From an uncultured Clostridia bacterium (lineage in GTDB: Bacteria; Bacillota; Clostridia; Oscillospirales; Ruminococcaceae), in contig CAMNBY010000290.1 in the NCBI GenBank assembly GCA_946533615.1, forward strand, positions 1-19,141: a stretch of 19,141 nt of DNA. Reading direction: 5' to 3'. The position numbers were made by a program, and so were the translations under genes. Below, piece by piece: positions 1-8,195 of this stretch. Position 1 is the first letter of the stretch; every line of letters begins with the position of its first letter. The notes beneath the pieces were generated by a model, which saw only the letters and a program-made list of their open reading frames with translations, did not search any database and was not told the origin of the DNA.

Positions 1-63
1 AGTGTCGTCCGCGGCGGGGACTGCTCTGTCGCGGCGGTGCTGCTGGAAACGGAGGAAATGAAA

Positions 64-2160
64 ATGAGCACTGTAACTGAAATCTTCGCAAGCAAGGTCT
101 TTGACGACAGAGTGATGAAATCAAGGCTGTCGGCCAAGGTTTATAATTCCCTTAAAAATACTATCGAGATCGGTGAGGCGCTGGACATCACGGTCGCAAA
201 TGCAGTTGCCGAAGCCATGAAGGAATGGGCCGTGGAGCAGGGCGCCACACATTACACCCACTGGTTCCAGCCGCTGACAGGCATCACCGCCGAGAAGCAC
301 GACTCCTTCATCACGCCCTCTCCCGACGGCAGGGTCATCATGGATTTTTCGGGCAAGGAGCTCATCAAGGGCGAGCCCGACGCCTCGTCATTCCCCTCGG
401 GAGGCCTCAGAGCGACCTTCGAGGCCAGAGGCTACACCGCCTGGGATCCGACATCATACGCATTTATAAAGGGCAAGACCCTGTGCATTCCCACGGCGTT
501 CTGCTCCTACGGCGGTGAAGCGCTGGACAAGAAGACTCCCCTGCTGCGCTCGATGCAGGCGCTGAACAAGCAGGCGATACGGATCCTCAGGCTCTTCGGC
601 AACGACAAGGTGCGTCATGTTACAACGTCCGTCGGTCCCGAGCAGGAATACTTCCTTATCCCCAAGGAGCTTTACGACCAGAGAAAAGACCTTATATATA
701 CGGGCAGGACGCTCTTCGGCGCAAAGCCTCCCAAGGGTCAGGAGCTGGACGACCACTACTTCGGCGTTATCAAGCCGAGGGTCGAGGCCTACATGACAGA
801 CCTGAACGACGAGCTCTGGAAGCTGGGTATCCTTGCAAAGACACAGCACAACGAGGTGGCTCCCGCGCAGCATGAGCTGGCGCCGATCTACGCCACAACG
901 AACATCGCCACAGACCACAACCAGCTGACAATGGAGATCATGAAGAAGGTGGCACAGAAGCACGGGCTTGTCTGCCTGCTGCACGAGAAGCCCTTCGCCG
1001 GCGTGAACGGCTCGGGCAAGCACAACAACTGGTCGATCGCGACCGACACGGGCACTAACCTGCTGACTCCGGGCGAGACCCCCTACGAGAACGCACAGTT
1101 CCTGCTGTTCCTCTGCGCAGTCATCAAGGCGGTGGACGATTATCAGGATCTGCTGAGGATCTCTGTTGCGACGGCGGGCAACGACCACAGGCTCGGAGCA
1201 AACGAGGCGCCTCCTGCTGTTATCTCGATCTTCCTCGGCGAGGAGCTTCAGGGCATTCTTGACGCCATTGAGAACGACACGCCGTATGAGGGCGTTGAAA
1301 AGAAGACCATGAAGCTCGGCGTCAGCGTACTGCCAAGGTTTACAAGAGACACCACAGACCGCAACCGCACCTCGCCGTTTGCGTTCACCGGCAACAAGTT
1401 CGAGTTCAGAATGGTGGGCTCGGCGGATTCCATCGCCTGCGCGAACATCATGCTGAACACCGCGGTTGCCGAGAGCCTTCGCATCTATGCCGACAGACTT
1501 GAGAACGCGGAGAACTTCGAGGACAAGCTGCACGAGATGATAAAGAAGACGATCACCGATCACAAGCGGATAATCTTCAACGGCAACGGCTATGACGATG
1601 CGTGGATCAAGGAAGCGACCGAGAAGAGAGGCCTGCTGAACCTGCGCACGACTCCCGACGCTATCCCTCACCTGCTGGACGAAAAGAACGTTAAGATGCT
1701 GACGGCGCACAAGGTCTTCACCGAGGCGGAGCTCAGGAGCCGCACCGAGATCACGCTCGAGAACTACTGCAAGCAGGTCGTGATCGAGGCCAACACCATG
1801 GAGCTGCTTGCGCGGAGGGATATCCTTCCCGCCATCGAGGAATACGCGGCCTTTGTTGCAAAGACGGCGAATGCCAAGAAGTCGCTGGCGACCGACCTTG
1901 CCTGCACCTACGAGACCGAGACAGTGAAGCGGCTGTCACAGCTTGCAGCCGATGCCTACGAAAGCCTTGACGAGCTTGACCGCGCTCTTGACAAGGTGCA
2001 GTCGGCAGCAAATGTGATCGAGACGGGATACCTCATCAGGGACGAGCTGCTGGGCGTTATGGAGAAGCTGCGTGCCTCCTGCGACGAGGCAGAGACCATC
2101 ACGGCCGCAAAGTTCTGGCCGTTCCCGACCTACGACGAGCTGCTTTTCGGAGTACGCTGA
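64..2160 (+). CDS. glnN: Glutamine synthetase, class III (GSIII)
   Basis: This 698-residue protein makes glutamine from glutamate, ammonia and ATP in the cytoplasm. Its length of about 700 residues and the internal blocks GPEQEYFL, HNEVAPAQHELAP, NGSGKHNNWS and GNDHRLGANEAPP mark the class III family rather than the 440-470 residue class I enzymes. These blocks carry the glutamate- and metal-binding residues of the glutamine synthetase fold. I chose the ATG at 64 because GGAGG at 51-55 lies 8 nt upstream. The in-frame ATG at 58 is too close to that site, and a GTG at 37 has no ribosome site. The frame is open to the window edge, so what lies upstream is unknown. The gene heads a run of glutamine-consuming enzymes, so it probably supplies their nitrogen donor. 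The family assignment is very secure. Confidence 0.97.
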   Translation: MSTVTEIFASKVFDDRVMKSRLSAKVYNSLKNTIEIGEALDITVANAVAEAMKEWAVEQGATHYTHWFQPLTGITAEKHDSFITPSPDGRVIMDFSGKELIKGEPDASSFPSGGLRATFEARGYTAWDPTSYAFIKGKTLCIPTAFCSYGGEALDKKTPLLRSMQALNKQAIRILRLFGNDKVRHVTTSVGPEQEYFLIPKELYDQRKDLIYTGRTLFGAKPPKGQELDDHYFGVIKPRVEAYMTDLNDELWKLGILAKTQHNEVAPAQHELAPIYATTNIATDHNQLTMEIMKKVAQKHGLVCLLHEKPFAGVNGSGKHNNWSIATDTGTNLLTPGETPYENAQFLLFLCAVIKAVDDYQDLLRISVATAGNDHRLGANEAPPAVISIFLGEELQGILDAIENDTPYEGVEKKTMKLGVSVLPRFTRDTTDRNRTSPFAFTGNKFEFRMVGSADSIACANIMLNTAVAESLRIYADRLENAENFEDKLHEMIKKTITDHKRIIFNGNGYDDAWIKEATEKRGLLNLRTTPDAIPHLLDEKNVKMLTAHKVFTEAELRSRTEITLENYCKQVVIEANTMELLARRDILPAIEEYAAFVAKTANAKKSLATDLACTYETETVKRLSQLAADAYESLDELDRALDKVQSAANVIETGYLIRDELLGVMEKLRASCDEAETITAAKFWPFPTYDELLFGVR

Positions 2161-2185
2161 ACGGATCTATATCATATATGAGCTG

Positions 2186-2211
2186 TGACTGCCGTAAAAC
2201 TGCGGCAGTCA
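2186..2211 (+). terminator. Hairpin between glnN and asnB (terminator or attenuator)
   Basis: A perfect 9-bp inverted repeat (TGACTGCCG / CGGCAGTCA) with an 8-nt loop sits in the 75-nt gap after glnN. It is followed by a T-rich but interrupted stretch (AGTTCTGTTT). It could be a leaky intrinsic terminator that lowers asnB transcription relative to glnN, or an RNA-processing or stabilising hairpin. The broken U-tract makes strong termination uncertain. I see no convincing promoter for asnB in the gap. Confidence 0.5.
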
Positions 2212-2235
2212 AGTTCTGTTTACGGAGGAATGATT

Positions 2236-3822
2236 ATGTGCTGTATAATGGGCTGGTGCTCACAGAAAGCAGATCTTGAGCTGATGAGCAGATGCTTTGA
2301 ACGAACAAAGTCGCGCGGACCCGACGACACAAGATTTGCCGTGACTCACGGCGGTGTGCTGGGCTTTCACAGGCTTTCGATAATGGGTCTGACAGACGAG
2401 GGTATGCAGCCATTCTCGCTCGGGAGCGACAGCGTTGTCTGTAACGGCGAGCTCTACGGCTTTGAAAAGCTGAAAGCAGGGCTTATCGAAAAGGGCTACA
2501 CCTTCAGGTCGGGCTCCGACTGCGAGCTGCTCCTGCCGCTGTGGAGGGAGCACGGGACGGAGATGTTCCCGATGCTGGACGCAGAGTTTGCCTGCGTGAT
2601 CTATGACGGAGAGCGTGACAGGTTCATAGCTGCCCGCGACCCGATCGGCATCAGGCCGCTTTACTACGGCTATGACAGCAGCGGCGCGGTCGTGCTTGCC
2701 AGCGAGCCGCAGAACATTGTGGGCATCTGCGCGAAGATAATGCCCTTTCCGCCAGGCCACTACTACGACAGTGCCGCGGACGAGTTCTGCTGCTACTGCG
2801 ACATCGCGGCGGTGGACGAGGTCTGCCATGATGACCTTGAAACGGTTTGCAGGAATATCCGCGACAAGCTTGTGGCAGGAGTCGAGAAGCGGCTCGTGGC
2901 TGATGCAAAGGTAGGCTTCCTGCTGTCGGGAGGGCTGGACTCCTCGCTGGTATGTGCCATTGCGCAGAAGCGCTCCGACAAGCCTGTACGCACCTTTGCG
3001 ATCGGCATGAGCGAGGACGCGATAGACCTGAAATACGCCCGTCAGACCGCCGAATACATCGGCTCCGACCACACCGAGGTCATCATCACCAAAGACGATG
3101 CTCTCGGGGCGCTCGAAGAGGTGGTGCGGCTGCTGGGGACGTTTGACATCACCACGATCCGGGCGAGTGTCGGTATGTATCTGGTCTGCAAGGCGATACA
3201 CGAGCAGACTGACATCAGAGTTATCCTGACAGGCGAGATCTCGGACGAGCTTTTCGGCTACAAGTACACGGATTTTGCACCCTCTGCCGAGGAATTCCAG
3301 AAGGAAGCGGAGAAGCGTATCCGTGAGCTGCATATGTACGATGTGCTCAGGGCTGACAGGTGCATTTCCGTAAACTCGCTCGAGGCGAGAGTGCCCTTCG
3401 GCGATCTTGACTTTGTAAAGTACGTTATGGCGATAGACCCGCAGAAAAAGCTTAACACCTACGGCAAGGGAAAGTACCTGCTGCGTCACGCCTTTGAGGG
3501 CGACTATCTCCCGCACGAGATACTCTACCGCGAAAAGGCCGCCTTCTCCGACGCGGTCGGACACTCGCTGGTGAATTACCTTAAAGCCTACGCCGAGGAA
3601 TACTACACCGATGAAGAATACGAGGCTCTCCGCCGCAAATACAGCCACGCACAGCCGTTCACAAAGGAGTCGCTGCTCTACCGCGAGCTGTTCGAGAAAT
3701 ACTATCCCGGGCAAGGCGAGATGATAGTTGATTTCTGGATGCCGAACAGGAGCTGGGAGGGCTGCGACGTGAACGACCCCTCGGCAAGAGTTCTTTCCAA
3801 TTACGGCGACAGCGCAAAATAA
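2236..3822 (+). CDS. asnB: Asparagine synthase (glutamine-hydrolysing)
   Basis: This 528-residue enzyme transfers glutamine amide nitrogen to aspartate with ATP to give asparagine. The N-terminal class II glutamine amidotransferase domain (about 2-190) starts MCCIMGW, so Cys2 becomes the N-terminal nucleophile once Met is removed. RLSI near 46-49 and NGELYG at 70-75 are substrate-pocket motifs. The synthetase domain carries the pyrophosphate loop SGGLDSS at 231-237, then GEISDELFGY and SLEARVPF. The start at 2236 is set by the required Cys2 and by GGAGG at 2224-2228, 7 nt upstream; upstream in-frame starts would bury the nucleophile. The usual third residue Gly (MCGI) is Cys here. The length is close to E. 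coli AsnB. Its stop codon overlaps the pyrG ribosome site, implying co-transcription. Confidence 0.95.
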   Translation: MCCIMGWCSQKADLELMSRCFERTKSRGPDDTRFAVTHGGVLGFHRLSIMGLTDEGMQPFSLGSDSVVCNGELYGFEKLKAGLIEKGYTFRSGSDCELLLPLWREHGTEMFPMLDAEFACVIYDGERDRFIAARDPIGIRPLYYGYDSSGAVVLASEPQNIVGICAKIMPFPPGHYYDSAADEFCCYCDIAAVDEVCHDDLETVCRNIRDKLVAGVEKRLVADAKVGFLLSGGLDSSLVCAIAQKRSDKPVRTFAIGMSEDAIDLKYARQTAEYIGSDHTEVIITKDDALGALEEVVRLLGTFDITTIRASVGMYLVCKAIHEQTDIRVILTGEISDELFGYKYTDFAPSAEEFQKEAEKRIRELHMYDVLRADRCISVNSLEARVPFGDLDFVKYVMAIDPQKKLNTYGKGKYLLRHAFEGDYLPHEILYREKAAFSDAVGHSLVNYLKAYAEEYYTDEEYEALRRKYSHAQPFTKESLLYRELFEKYYPGQGEMIVDFWMPNRSWEGCDVNDPSARVLSNYGDSAK

Positions 3823-3834
3823 GGAGGCGGCATA

Positions 3835-5436
3835 ATGAGAAAATATATCTTCGTCACGGGCGGTGTTGTTTCAGGGCTCGGGAAGGGCATTACAGCCGCC
3901 TCTCTCGGGCGGCTGCTGAAAGCCAGAGGACTGGTAGTCGCAGCACAGAAGCTTGACCCCTACATCAACGTTGACCCCGGGACCATGAGCCCCTACCAGC
4001 ACGGCGAGGTCTACGTCACCGAGGACGGCGCCGAGACTGATCTTGACCTCGGGCACTACGAGCGGTTCATTGACGAGGATCTGAACAGATACTCGAACCT
4101 GACCACGGGCAAGGTCTACTGGAACGTTCTGAACAAGGAGCGCCGCGGAGAATATCTTGGCTCGACTGTGCAGGTGATACCGCACATAACAAACGAGATC
4201 AAGGAGTTCGTCTACTCCGTCGGCAAGAAGACGGACGCGGACGTTATCATCACCGAGATAGGCGGCACGATAGGCGACATAGAGTCGCAGCCCTTCATCG
4301 AGGCTGTGCGGCAGATCTCGCTCGAGGTCGGCAGGGAAAACGCGCTGTTCATACACGTCACTCTTGTGCCGTTCCTCTCGTGCTCGGACGAGCACAAGTC
4401 AAAGCCCACTCAGCACTCGGTCAAGGAGCTTCAGGGAATGGGGATAAATCCCGACATCATAGTCCTTCGCTGTGACAGGCCGCTTGAGGAATCGATCTTC
4501 CGCAAGATCGCGCTTTTCTGCAACGTAAGGGAGGAGTGTGTGATCGAGAACCTGACGCTTCCCGACCTTTACGAAGCTCCGCTGATGCTGGAGAAGTCGG
4601 GATTTTCCGAGGTGGTCTGCAATCGGCTCGGGATAACCGCGCCGCGTCCTCATCTTGACGAGTGGCGCGAGATGGTCGGGCGCATCAAGTCTGCCGAGAG
4701 CAGGACGGAGATAGCACTTGTCGGAAAATACACCGAGCTGCATGACGCTTATCTCTCTGTTGCCGAGGCGCTCCGGCACGCAGGGTACTCGATCGGCACT
4801 CGCGTTGACATCAGGTGGGTGGACTCGGAAAAGCTGACCGAGGAAAATATCTCGGACAAGCTTTCGGGCGTGAACGGCGTGATCGTTCCGGGAGGCTTCG
4901 GCGGCAGAGGTATCGAGGGCATGATAACTGCCGTGAGATATGCAAGAGAAACGGGGCTGCCGTTCTTCGGCATCTGCCTTGGAATGCAGGTCGCCGTGAT
5001 CGAATACGCGAGGAACGTCTGCGGGATAGAGGACGCCGACTCGGGAGAATTCAACGAGCTGTGCAAAAACAAGGTCATCGACTTCATGCCCGGGCAGAGC
5101 GACTCCATTGACAAGGGCGGCACTCTCAGGCTGGGAGCATACCCCTGCAAGATCGCAGACGGAACGACGATGCGCCGCTGCTACGGCGCCCAGAGCATCA
5201 GCGAGCGTCACCGCCACAGATACGAATTCAACAACAGCTACCGCGAGAGGCTGGCCGCCGCAGGGCTGGAGCTGTCGGGGCTCTCGCCCGATGGGCGGCT
5301 GGTGGAGACAGTCGAGCTGAGCGATCGGGACTTTTATGTAGGCGTGCAGTTCCACCCCGAATTCAAGAGTCGTCCCAACAGGCCGCACCCGCTGTTTGTG
5401 GGGTTTGTTTCGGCGGCTGCGGAGAAGGCAAGATGA
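3835..5436 (+). CDS. pyrG: CTP synthase
   Basis: This 533-residue enzyme aminates UTP to CTP using ATP and glutamine-derived ammonia, the last step of pyrimidine nucleotide synthesis. The N-terminal synthetase domain has the P-loop-like GGVVSGLGKG at 9-18, DPYINVDPGTMSP at 41-53 and EIGGTIGDIES at 141-151. The C-terminal class I amidotransferase domain has GGFGGRG at 353-359, the nucleophile Cys381 in GICLGMQ, and the His507/Glu509 pair in QFHPEF. Length and motif order are normal for the family. AAGGAGG at 3821-3827, 7 nt before the ATG, supports the start. The 3' end overlaps purF by four bases (ATGA), so the two are probably translationally coupled. The call is very secure. Confidence 0.98.
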   Translation: MRKYIFVTGGVVSGLGKGITAASLGRLLKARGLVVAAQKLDPYINVDPGTMSPYQHGEVYVTEDGAETDLDLGHYERFIDEDLNRYSNLTTGKVYWNVLNKERRGEYLGSTVQVIPHITNEIKEFVYSVGKKTDADVIITEIGGTIGDIESQPFIEAVRQISLEVGRENALFIHVTLVPFLSCSDEHKSKPTQHSVKELQGMGINPDIIVLRCDRPLEESIFRKIALFCNVREECVIENLTLPDLYEAPLMLEKSGFSEVVCNRLGITAPRPHLDEWREMVGRIKSAESRTEIALVGKYTELHDAYLSVAEALRHAGYSIGTRVDIRWVDSEKLTEENISDKLSGVNGVIVPGGFGGRGIEGMITAVRYARETGLPFFGICLGMQVAVIEYARNVCGIEDADSGEFNELCKNKVIDFMPGQSDSIDKGGTLRLGAYPCKIADGTTMRRCYGAQSISERHRHRYEFNNSYRERLAAAGLELSGLSPDGRLVETVELSDRDFYVGVQFHPEFKSRPNRPHPLFVGFVSAAAEKAR

Positions 5437-6854
5437 GCGGTCTGCGTGAAGAATGCGGGGTCTTCGGGATATGGTCGCCCGTGAAGGCGCCGCTCGCAGA
5501 GACGGTCTACTACGGTCTCTACGCGCTACAGCACAGAGGCCAGGAGGGCTGCGGCATCGCCGTATGTGAGGACGGGGTCATCACGGCTCACAGAGACACG
5601 GGGCTGGTGGGAGACGTATTCGACCACCCGACGCTCTCGGGGCTGCCGCAGGGGAACATGGCAGTGGGACACGTCCGATACTCGACGACAGGCGGCAACG
5701 AGCGCCGCAACTGTCAGCCGATAGTGGTGAACCACATGAAGGGCCGCATGGCTGTTGCACACAACGGAAATCTTTCCAACGCCCACGAGCTGCGGTCGGA
5801 GCTTGAGATGTCGGGCGCCATCTTCCATACGACCTCCGACACCGAGACGATCGCCTACATAATTACCAGAAAGCGCCTGAGCTGCGGCTCTATCGAAGAA
5901 GCCGTGCTGGGCGCAATGGACGTTATCGAGGGGGCATATTCCCTGATCGTTATGTCGCCGACAAAGCTAATCGCGGTGCGCGACCCGTTCGGGTTCCGTC
6001 CGCTCTGCTACGGGAGGCTGACCGACGGGAGCTACGCCGTGGCCTCTGAGAGCTGCGCTCTCACGGCTGTCGGAGCAAGGATCATAAGGGACATTGCGCC
6101 CGGAGAGATGGTGGTCTTCTCGAAGGACGGACTGCGCTGTGACAGATCGCACTGCGGGACAAAACGCAAACGCACCTGCATTTTTGAATACATATATTTT
6201 GCGCGGCCCGACTCGGTGATAGACGGGGTCTCGGTACACGCAGCAAGGCTTCGGGCGGGTCGGATACTTGCCGAGAGCTGCCCTGCCGATGCTGACATAG
6301 TCATCGGCGTTCCCGACTCGGGGCTGGACGCGGCTCTCGGCTTTGCGCAGGCCTCGGGTCTGCCCTACGGGATCGGGCTCATCAAGAACAAGTATATAGG
6401 CAGGACGTTTATTTCTCCGGCACAGTCGGCAAGAGCCGACAAAGTACGGATAAAGCTCTCGGCGGTGAGGGAGACGGTTGCAGGCAAGCGTGTGGTGCTT
6501 GTTGACGACTCGATAGTCAGAGGCACCACGGGCGGAAGGCTGATCGGACTTCTGCGTGAGGCAGGCGCTGCGGAAATACACTTTCGCGTGTCGGCGCCGC
6601 CGTTCATCAAGCCCTGCTATTACGGCACAGACATCGACACCGAGGAGCAGCTTGCCGCAAATCACCACACTCCGGCAGAGCTGGCGGAGCTGATGGGCGC
6701 AGACAGCCTCGGGTACCTGCCTGTAGAGAAGCTGGCGGAGCTAATCGGCTCGGATGAGCTGTGCCGTGCCTGCTTCACGGGAGAATATCCCACCGCCGTC
6801 CCCAAGGGCATACACAAGGACAGATACGAAATGAAGATCACGACAGGAGGCTGA
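5433..6854 (+). CDS. purF: Amidophosphoribosyltransferase
   Basis: This 473-residue enzyme does the first committed step of purine synthesis, converting PRPP and glutamine to phosphoribosylamine. It begins MSGLREECGVFGI. By analogy with the Bacillus-type enzyme, a seven-residue propeptide is removed to expose Cys8 as the N-terminal nucleophile of the class II amidotransferase domain. The phosphoribosyltransferase domain has the PRPP loop VLVDDSIVRGTTGG at 355-368. Cys249 (TCIFEYIYFARPDS), Cys395 (KPCYYG) and the Cys444-x-x-Cys447 pair match the ligands of the 4Fe-4S cluster in Bacillus-type PurF, so the enzyme is probably oxygen-sensitive, which fits an anaerobe. GGAGAAGG at 5421-5428 is the likely ribosome site. 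The start codon overlaps the pyrG stop. Confidence 0.97.
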   Translation: MSGLREECGVFGIWSPVKAPLAETVYYGLYALQHRGQEGCGIAVCEDGVITAHRDTGLVGDVFDHPTLSGLPQGNMAVGHVRYSTTGGNERRNCQPIVVNHMKGRMAVAHNGNLSNAHELRSELEMSGAIFHTTSDTETIAYIITRKRLSCGSIEEAVLGAMDVIEGAYSLIVMSPTKLIAVRDPFGFRPLCYGRLTDGSYAVASESCALTAVGARIIRDIAPGEMVVFSKDGLRCDRSHCGTKRKRTCIFEYIYFARPDSVIDGVSVHAARLRAGRILAESCPADADIVIGVPDSGLDAALGFAQASGLPYGIGLIKNKYIGRTFISPAQSARADKVRIKLSAVRETVAGKRVVLVDDSIVRGTTGGRLIGLLREAGAAEIHFRVSAPPFIKPCYYGTDIDTEEQLAANHHTPAELAELMGADSLGYLPVEKLAELIGSDELCRACFTGEYPTAVPKGIHKDRYEMKITTGG

Positions 6855-6856
6855 CT

Positions 6857-8038
6857 ATGCTTATACCGAACATGAATTACTCACACCTCAAGGACTCCTA
6901 CCTGTTTTACAACATTGCTCAGAAGACAAAGGCCTATCTGGCGGAACACCCCGAGCAGCACCTTTACAGAATGGGGATAGGTGATGTTTCGCTGCCGCTG
7001 TGTGATGCGGTCATCAAGGGACTTCACAGAGCCGCCGACGATCAGGCAGAGGCGGCGACCTTCAACGGCTATATGCCCGAATGCGGTGCGCCGTTCCTGA
7101 GGGCGGTTGTGGCGGAGCATTACCGAAGCAGAGGCATCTCACTTGAAGACGACGAGGTGTTCATATCCTCGGGTGCGTCCGACGAGCTTGGCGATATACT
7201 TGATCTTTTCGACCGCTCGAACCGCTCGCTGATAATCGAGCCCGCCTATCCTGCTTACGTTGATGCGAACGTGATTGGCGGGCGGGAGATAGTGCATCTG
7301 CCGTCCTCGCGGGAGAACGGGTTTTTGCCGCTTCCCGACGAGAACACGAACGCCGAGCTTATCTACATCTGTTCGCCGAACAACCCGACTGGGGCTGTGT
7401 TTGACCGCAGCGGACTGTCAAGGTGGGTGGAATGGGCAAACGAACACGGCTCGGTGATACTCTTCGATGCGGCGTATGAAGCCTTCATCGGGGACGATGA
7501 GCTGCCGCGTTCGATATTCGAGATCGAGGGCGCCCGCACCTGCGCGATCGAGATCTGCTCGCTTTCAAAGACCGCGGGCTTCACGGGGACACGCCTCGGC
7601 TACACGGTGATACCGAAGGAGCTGAAGCGCTGCGGCCTCTGTCTGAACGATATGTGGATACGCTCGCGGACGACCAAGACCAACGGCGTTTCCTACGTTA
7701 TCCAGAGGGCGGCAGCCGAGGTCTTCACCCCCGATGGTCAGCGGCAGATAGGCGAGAACATTGCGGTATACAAGCAAAACGCCCGCACCCTGATGCAGGC
7801 GCTGGACGCTCTTGGGATATGGTACACGGGCGGCAGGAACGCGCCTTACATCTGGCTTGAATGTCCGAACAAAATGGGCAGCTGGGAGTTCTTTGACCTG
7901 CTGCTGCACAAGGCGCAGATCGTCGGGACACCCGGCGAGGGCTTCGGGAAATGCGGCGAGGGCTTTTTCCGTTTCTCGACCTTCGGCAGCCCCGAGGACA
8001 CCCGCGAAGCTGCGGAGAGATTAAAGGCCCTGCTGTAA
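6857..8038 (+). CDS. dapL: LL-diaminopimelate aminotransferase
   Basis: This 393-residue PLP enzyme of the class I/II aminotransferase fold converts tetrahydrodipicolinate directly to LL-diaminopimelate with glutamate as amino donor, for lysine and peptidoglycan. Visible family features are the start MLIPNMNYSHLKDSYLF, MGIGDVSLPL at 39-48, SPNNPTG at 173-179, the PLP-contacting Asp204-Ala-Ala-Tyr, and SLSKTAGFTGTRLGY with Lys238 as the predicted Schiff-base lysine. The closest alternative is another aminotransferase such as aspartate or alanine aminotransferase, but the N-terminal block and FTGTRLGY favour DapL. AGGAGG at 6845-6850 lies 6 nt before the chosen ATG, and only 2 nt separate it from the purF stop. 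As a user of glutamate nitrogen it fits the operon. A strong terminator follows. Confidence 0.93.
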   Translation: MLIPNMNYSHLKDSYLFYNIAQKTKAYLAEHPEQHLYRMGIGDVSLPLCDAVIKGLHRAADDQAEAATFNGYMPECGAPFLRAVVAEHYRSRGISLEDDEVFISSGASDELGDILDLFDRSNRSLIIEPAYPAYVDANVIGGREIVHLPSSRENGFLPLPDENTNAELIYICSPNNPTGAVFDRSGLSRWVEWANEHGSVILFDAAYEAFIGDDELPRSIFEIEGARTCAIEICSLSKTAGFTGTRLGYTVIPKELKRCGLCLNDMWIRSRTTKTNGVSYVIQRAAAEVFTPDGQRQIGENIAVYKQNARTLMQALDALGIWYTGGRNAPYIWLECPNKMGSWEFFDLLLHKAQIVGTPGEGFGKCGEGFFRFSTFGSPEDTREAAERLKALL

Positions 8039-8053
8039 GTGCGGGCGCCGACT

Positions 8054-8090
8054 AAACAGCAGGACACCGAAAATGTTCTGCTGTTTTCTT
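8054..8090 (+). terminator. Intrinsic terminator of the glnN-dapL operon
   Basis: A 13-bp stem (8054-8066 with 8074-8086, one G-U pair) encloses a 7-nt loop and runs into TTTTCTT. It begins 16 nt after the dapL stop codon and should end the nitrogen operon. Confidence 0.88.
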
Positions 8091-8120
8091 GTCACGCTGA
8101 CCCGAAACGGCTCTCGAGAC

Positions 8121-8167
8121 TTGCAAAAAGAGAGGAAATGTGGTAAAATAATAAAGGCAACACCGCA
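8121..8167 (+). promoter_or_regulatory. Extended -10 promoter joined to a repeat end
   Basis: TTGCAA at 8121-8126 is followed after exactly 17 nt by TAAAAT at 8144-8149, with a TG one base upstream of the -10 box (extended -10). This is a good sigma-A promoter for the secreted-protein gene and would give a leader of about 40 nt. Six bases after the -10 box, at the expected start site, begins AGGCAACACCGCA (8155-8167). That is identical to the end of the palindromic repeat at 18409-18465. The whole segment aligns with the minus-strand promoter at 18453-18500 at 39 of about 47 positions with one gap, counted by eye. Confidence 0.72.
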
Positions 8168-8195
8168 AAAACTTACCGAACACAAGGAGGCTGCC

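Noticed and set aside
1..63. Possible end of an upstream gene before glnN.
   Set aside because: Frame 2 ends in TGA at 59-61 and could be the tail of an upstream gene overlapping the glnN ribosome site, but about 19 codons without a recognisable motif are too little to call.
454..5388. Long open minus-strand frames opposite glnN, asnB and pyrG (for example 454-1710, 2260-3714, 4399-5388).
   Set aside because: They lie wholly opposite genes with strong family motifs, have no plausible ribosome sites and give low-complexity or compositionally odd translations. They are mirror frames caused by GC-rich codon use.
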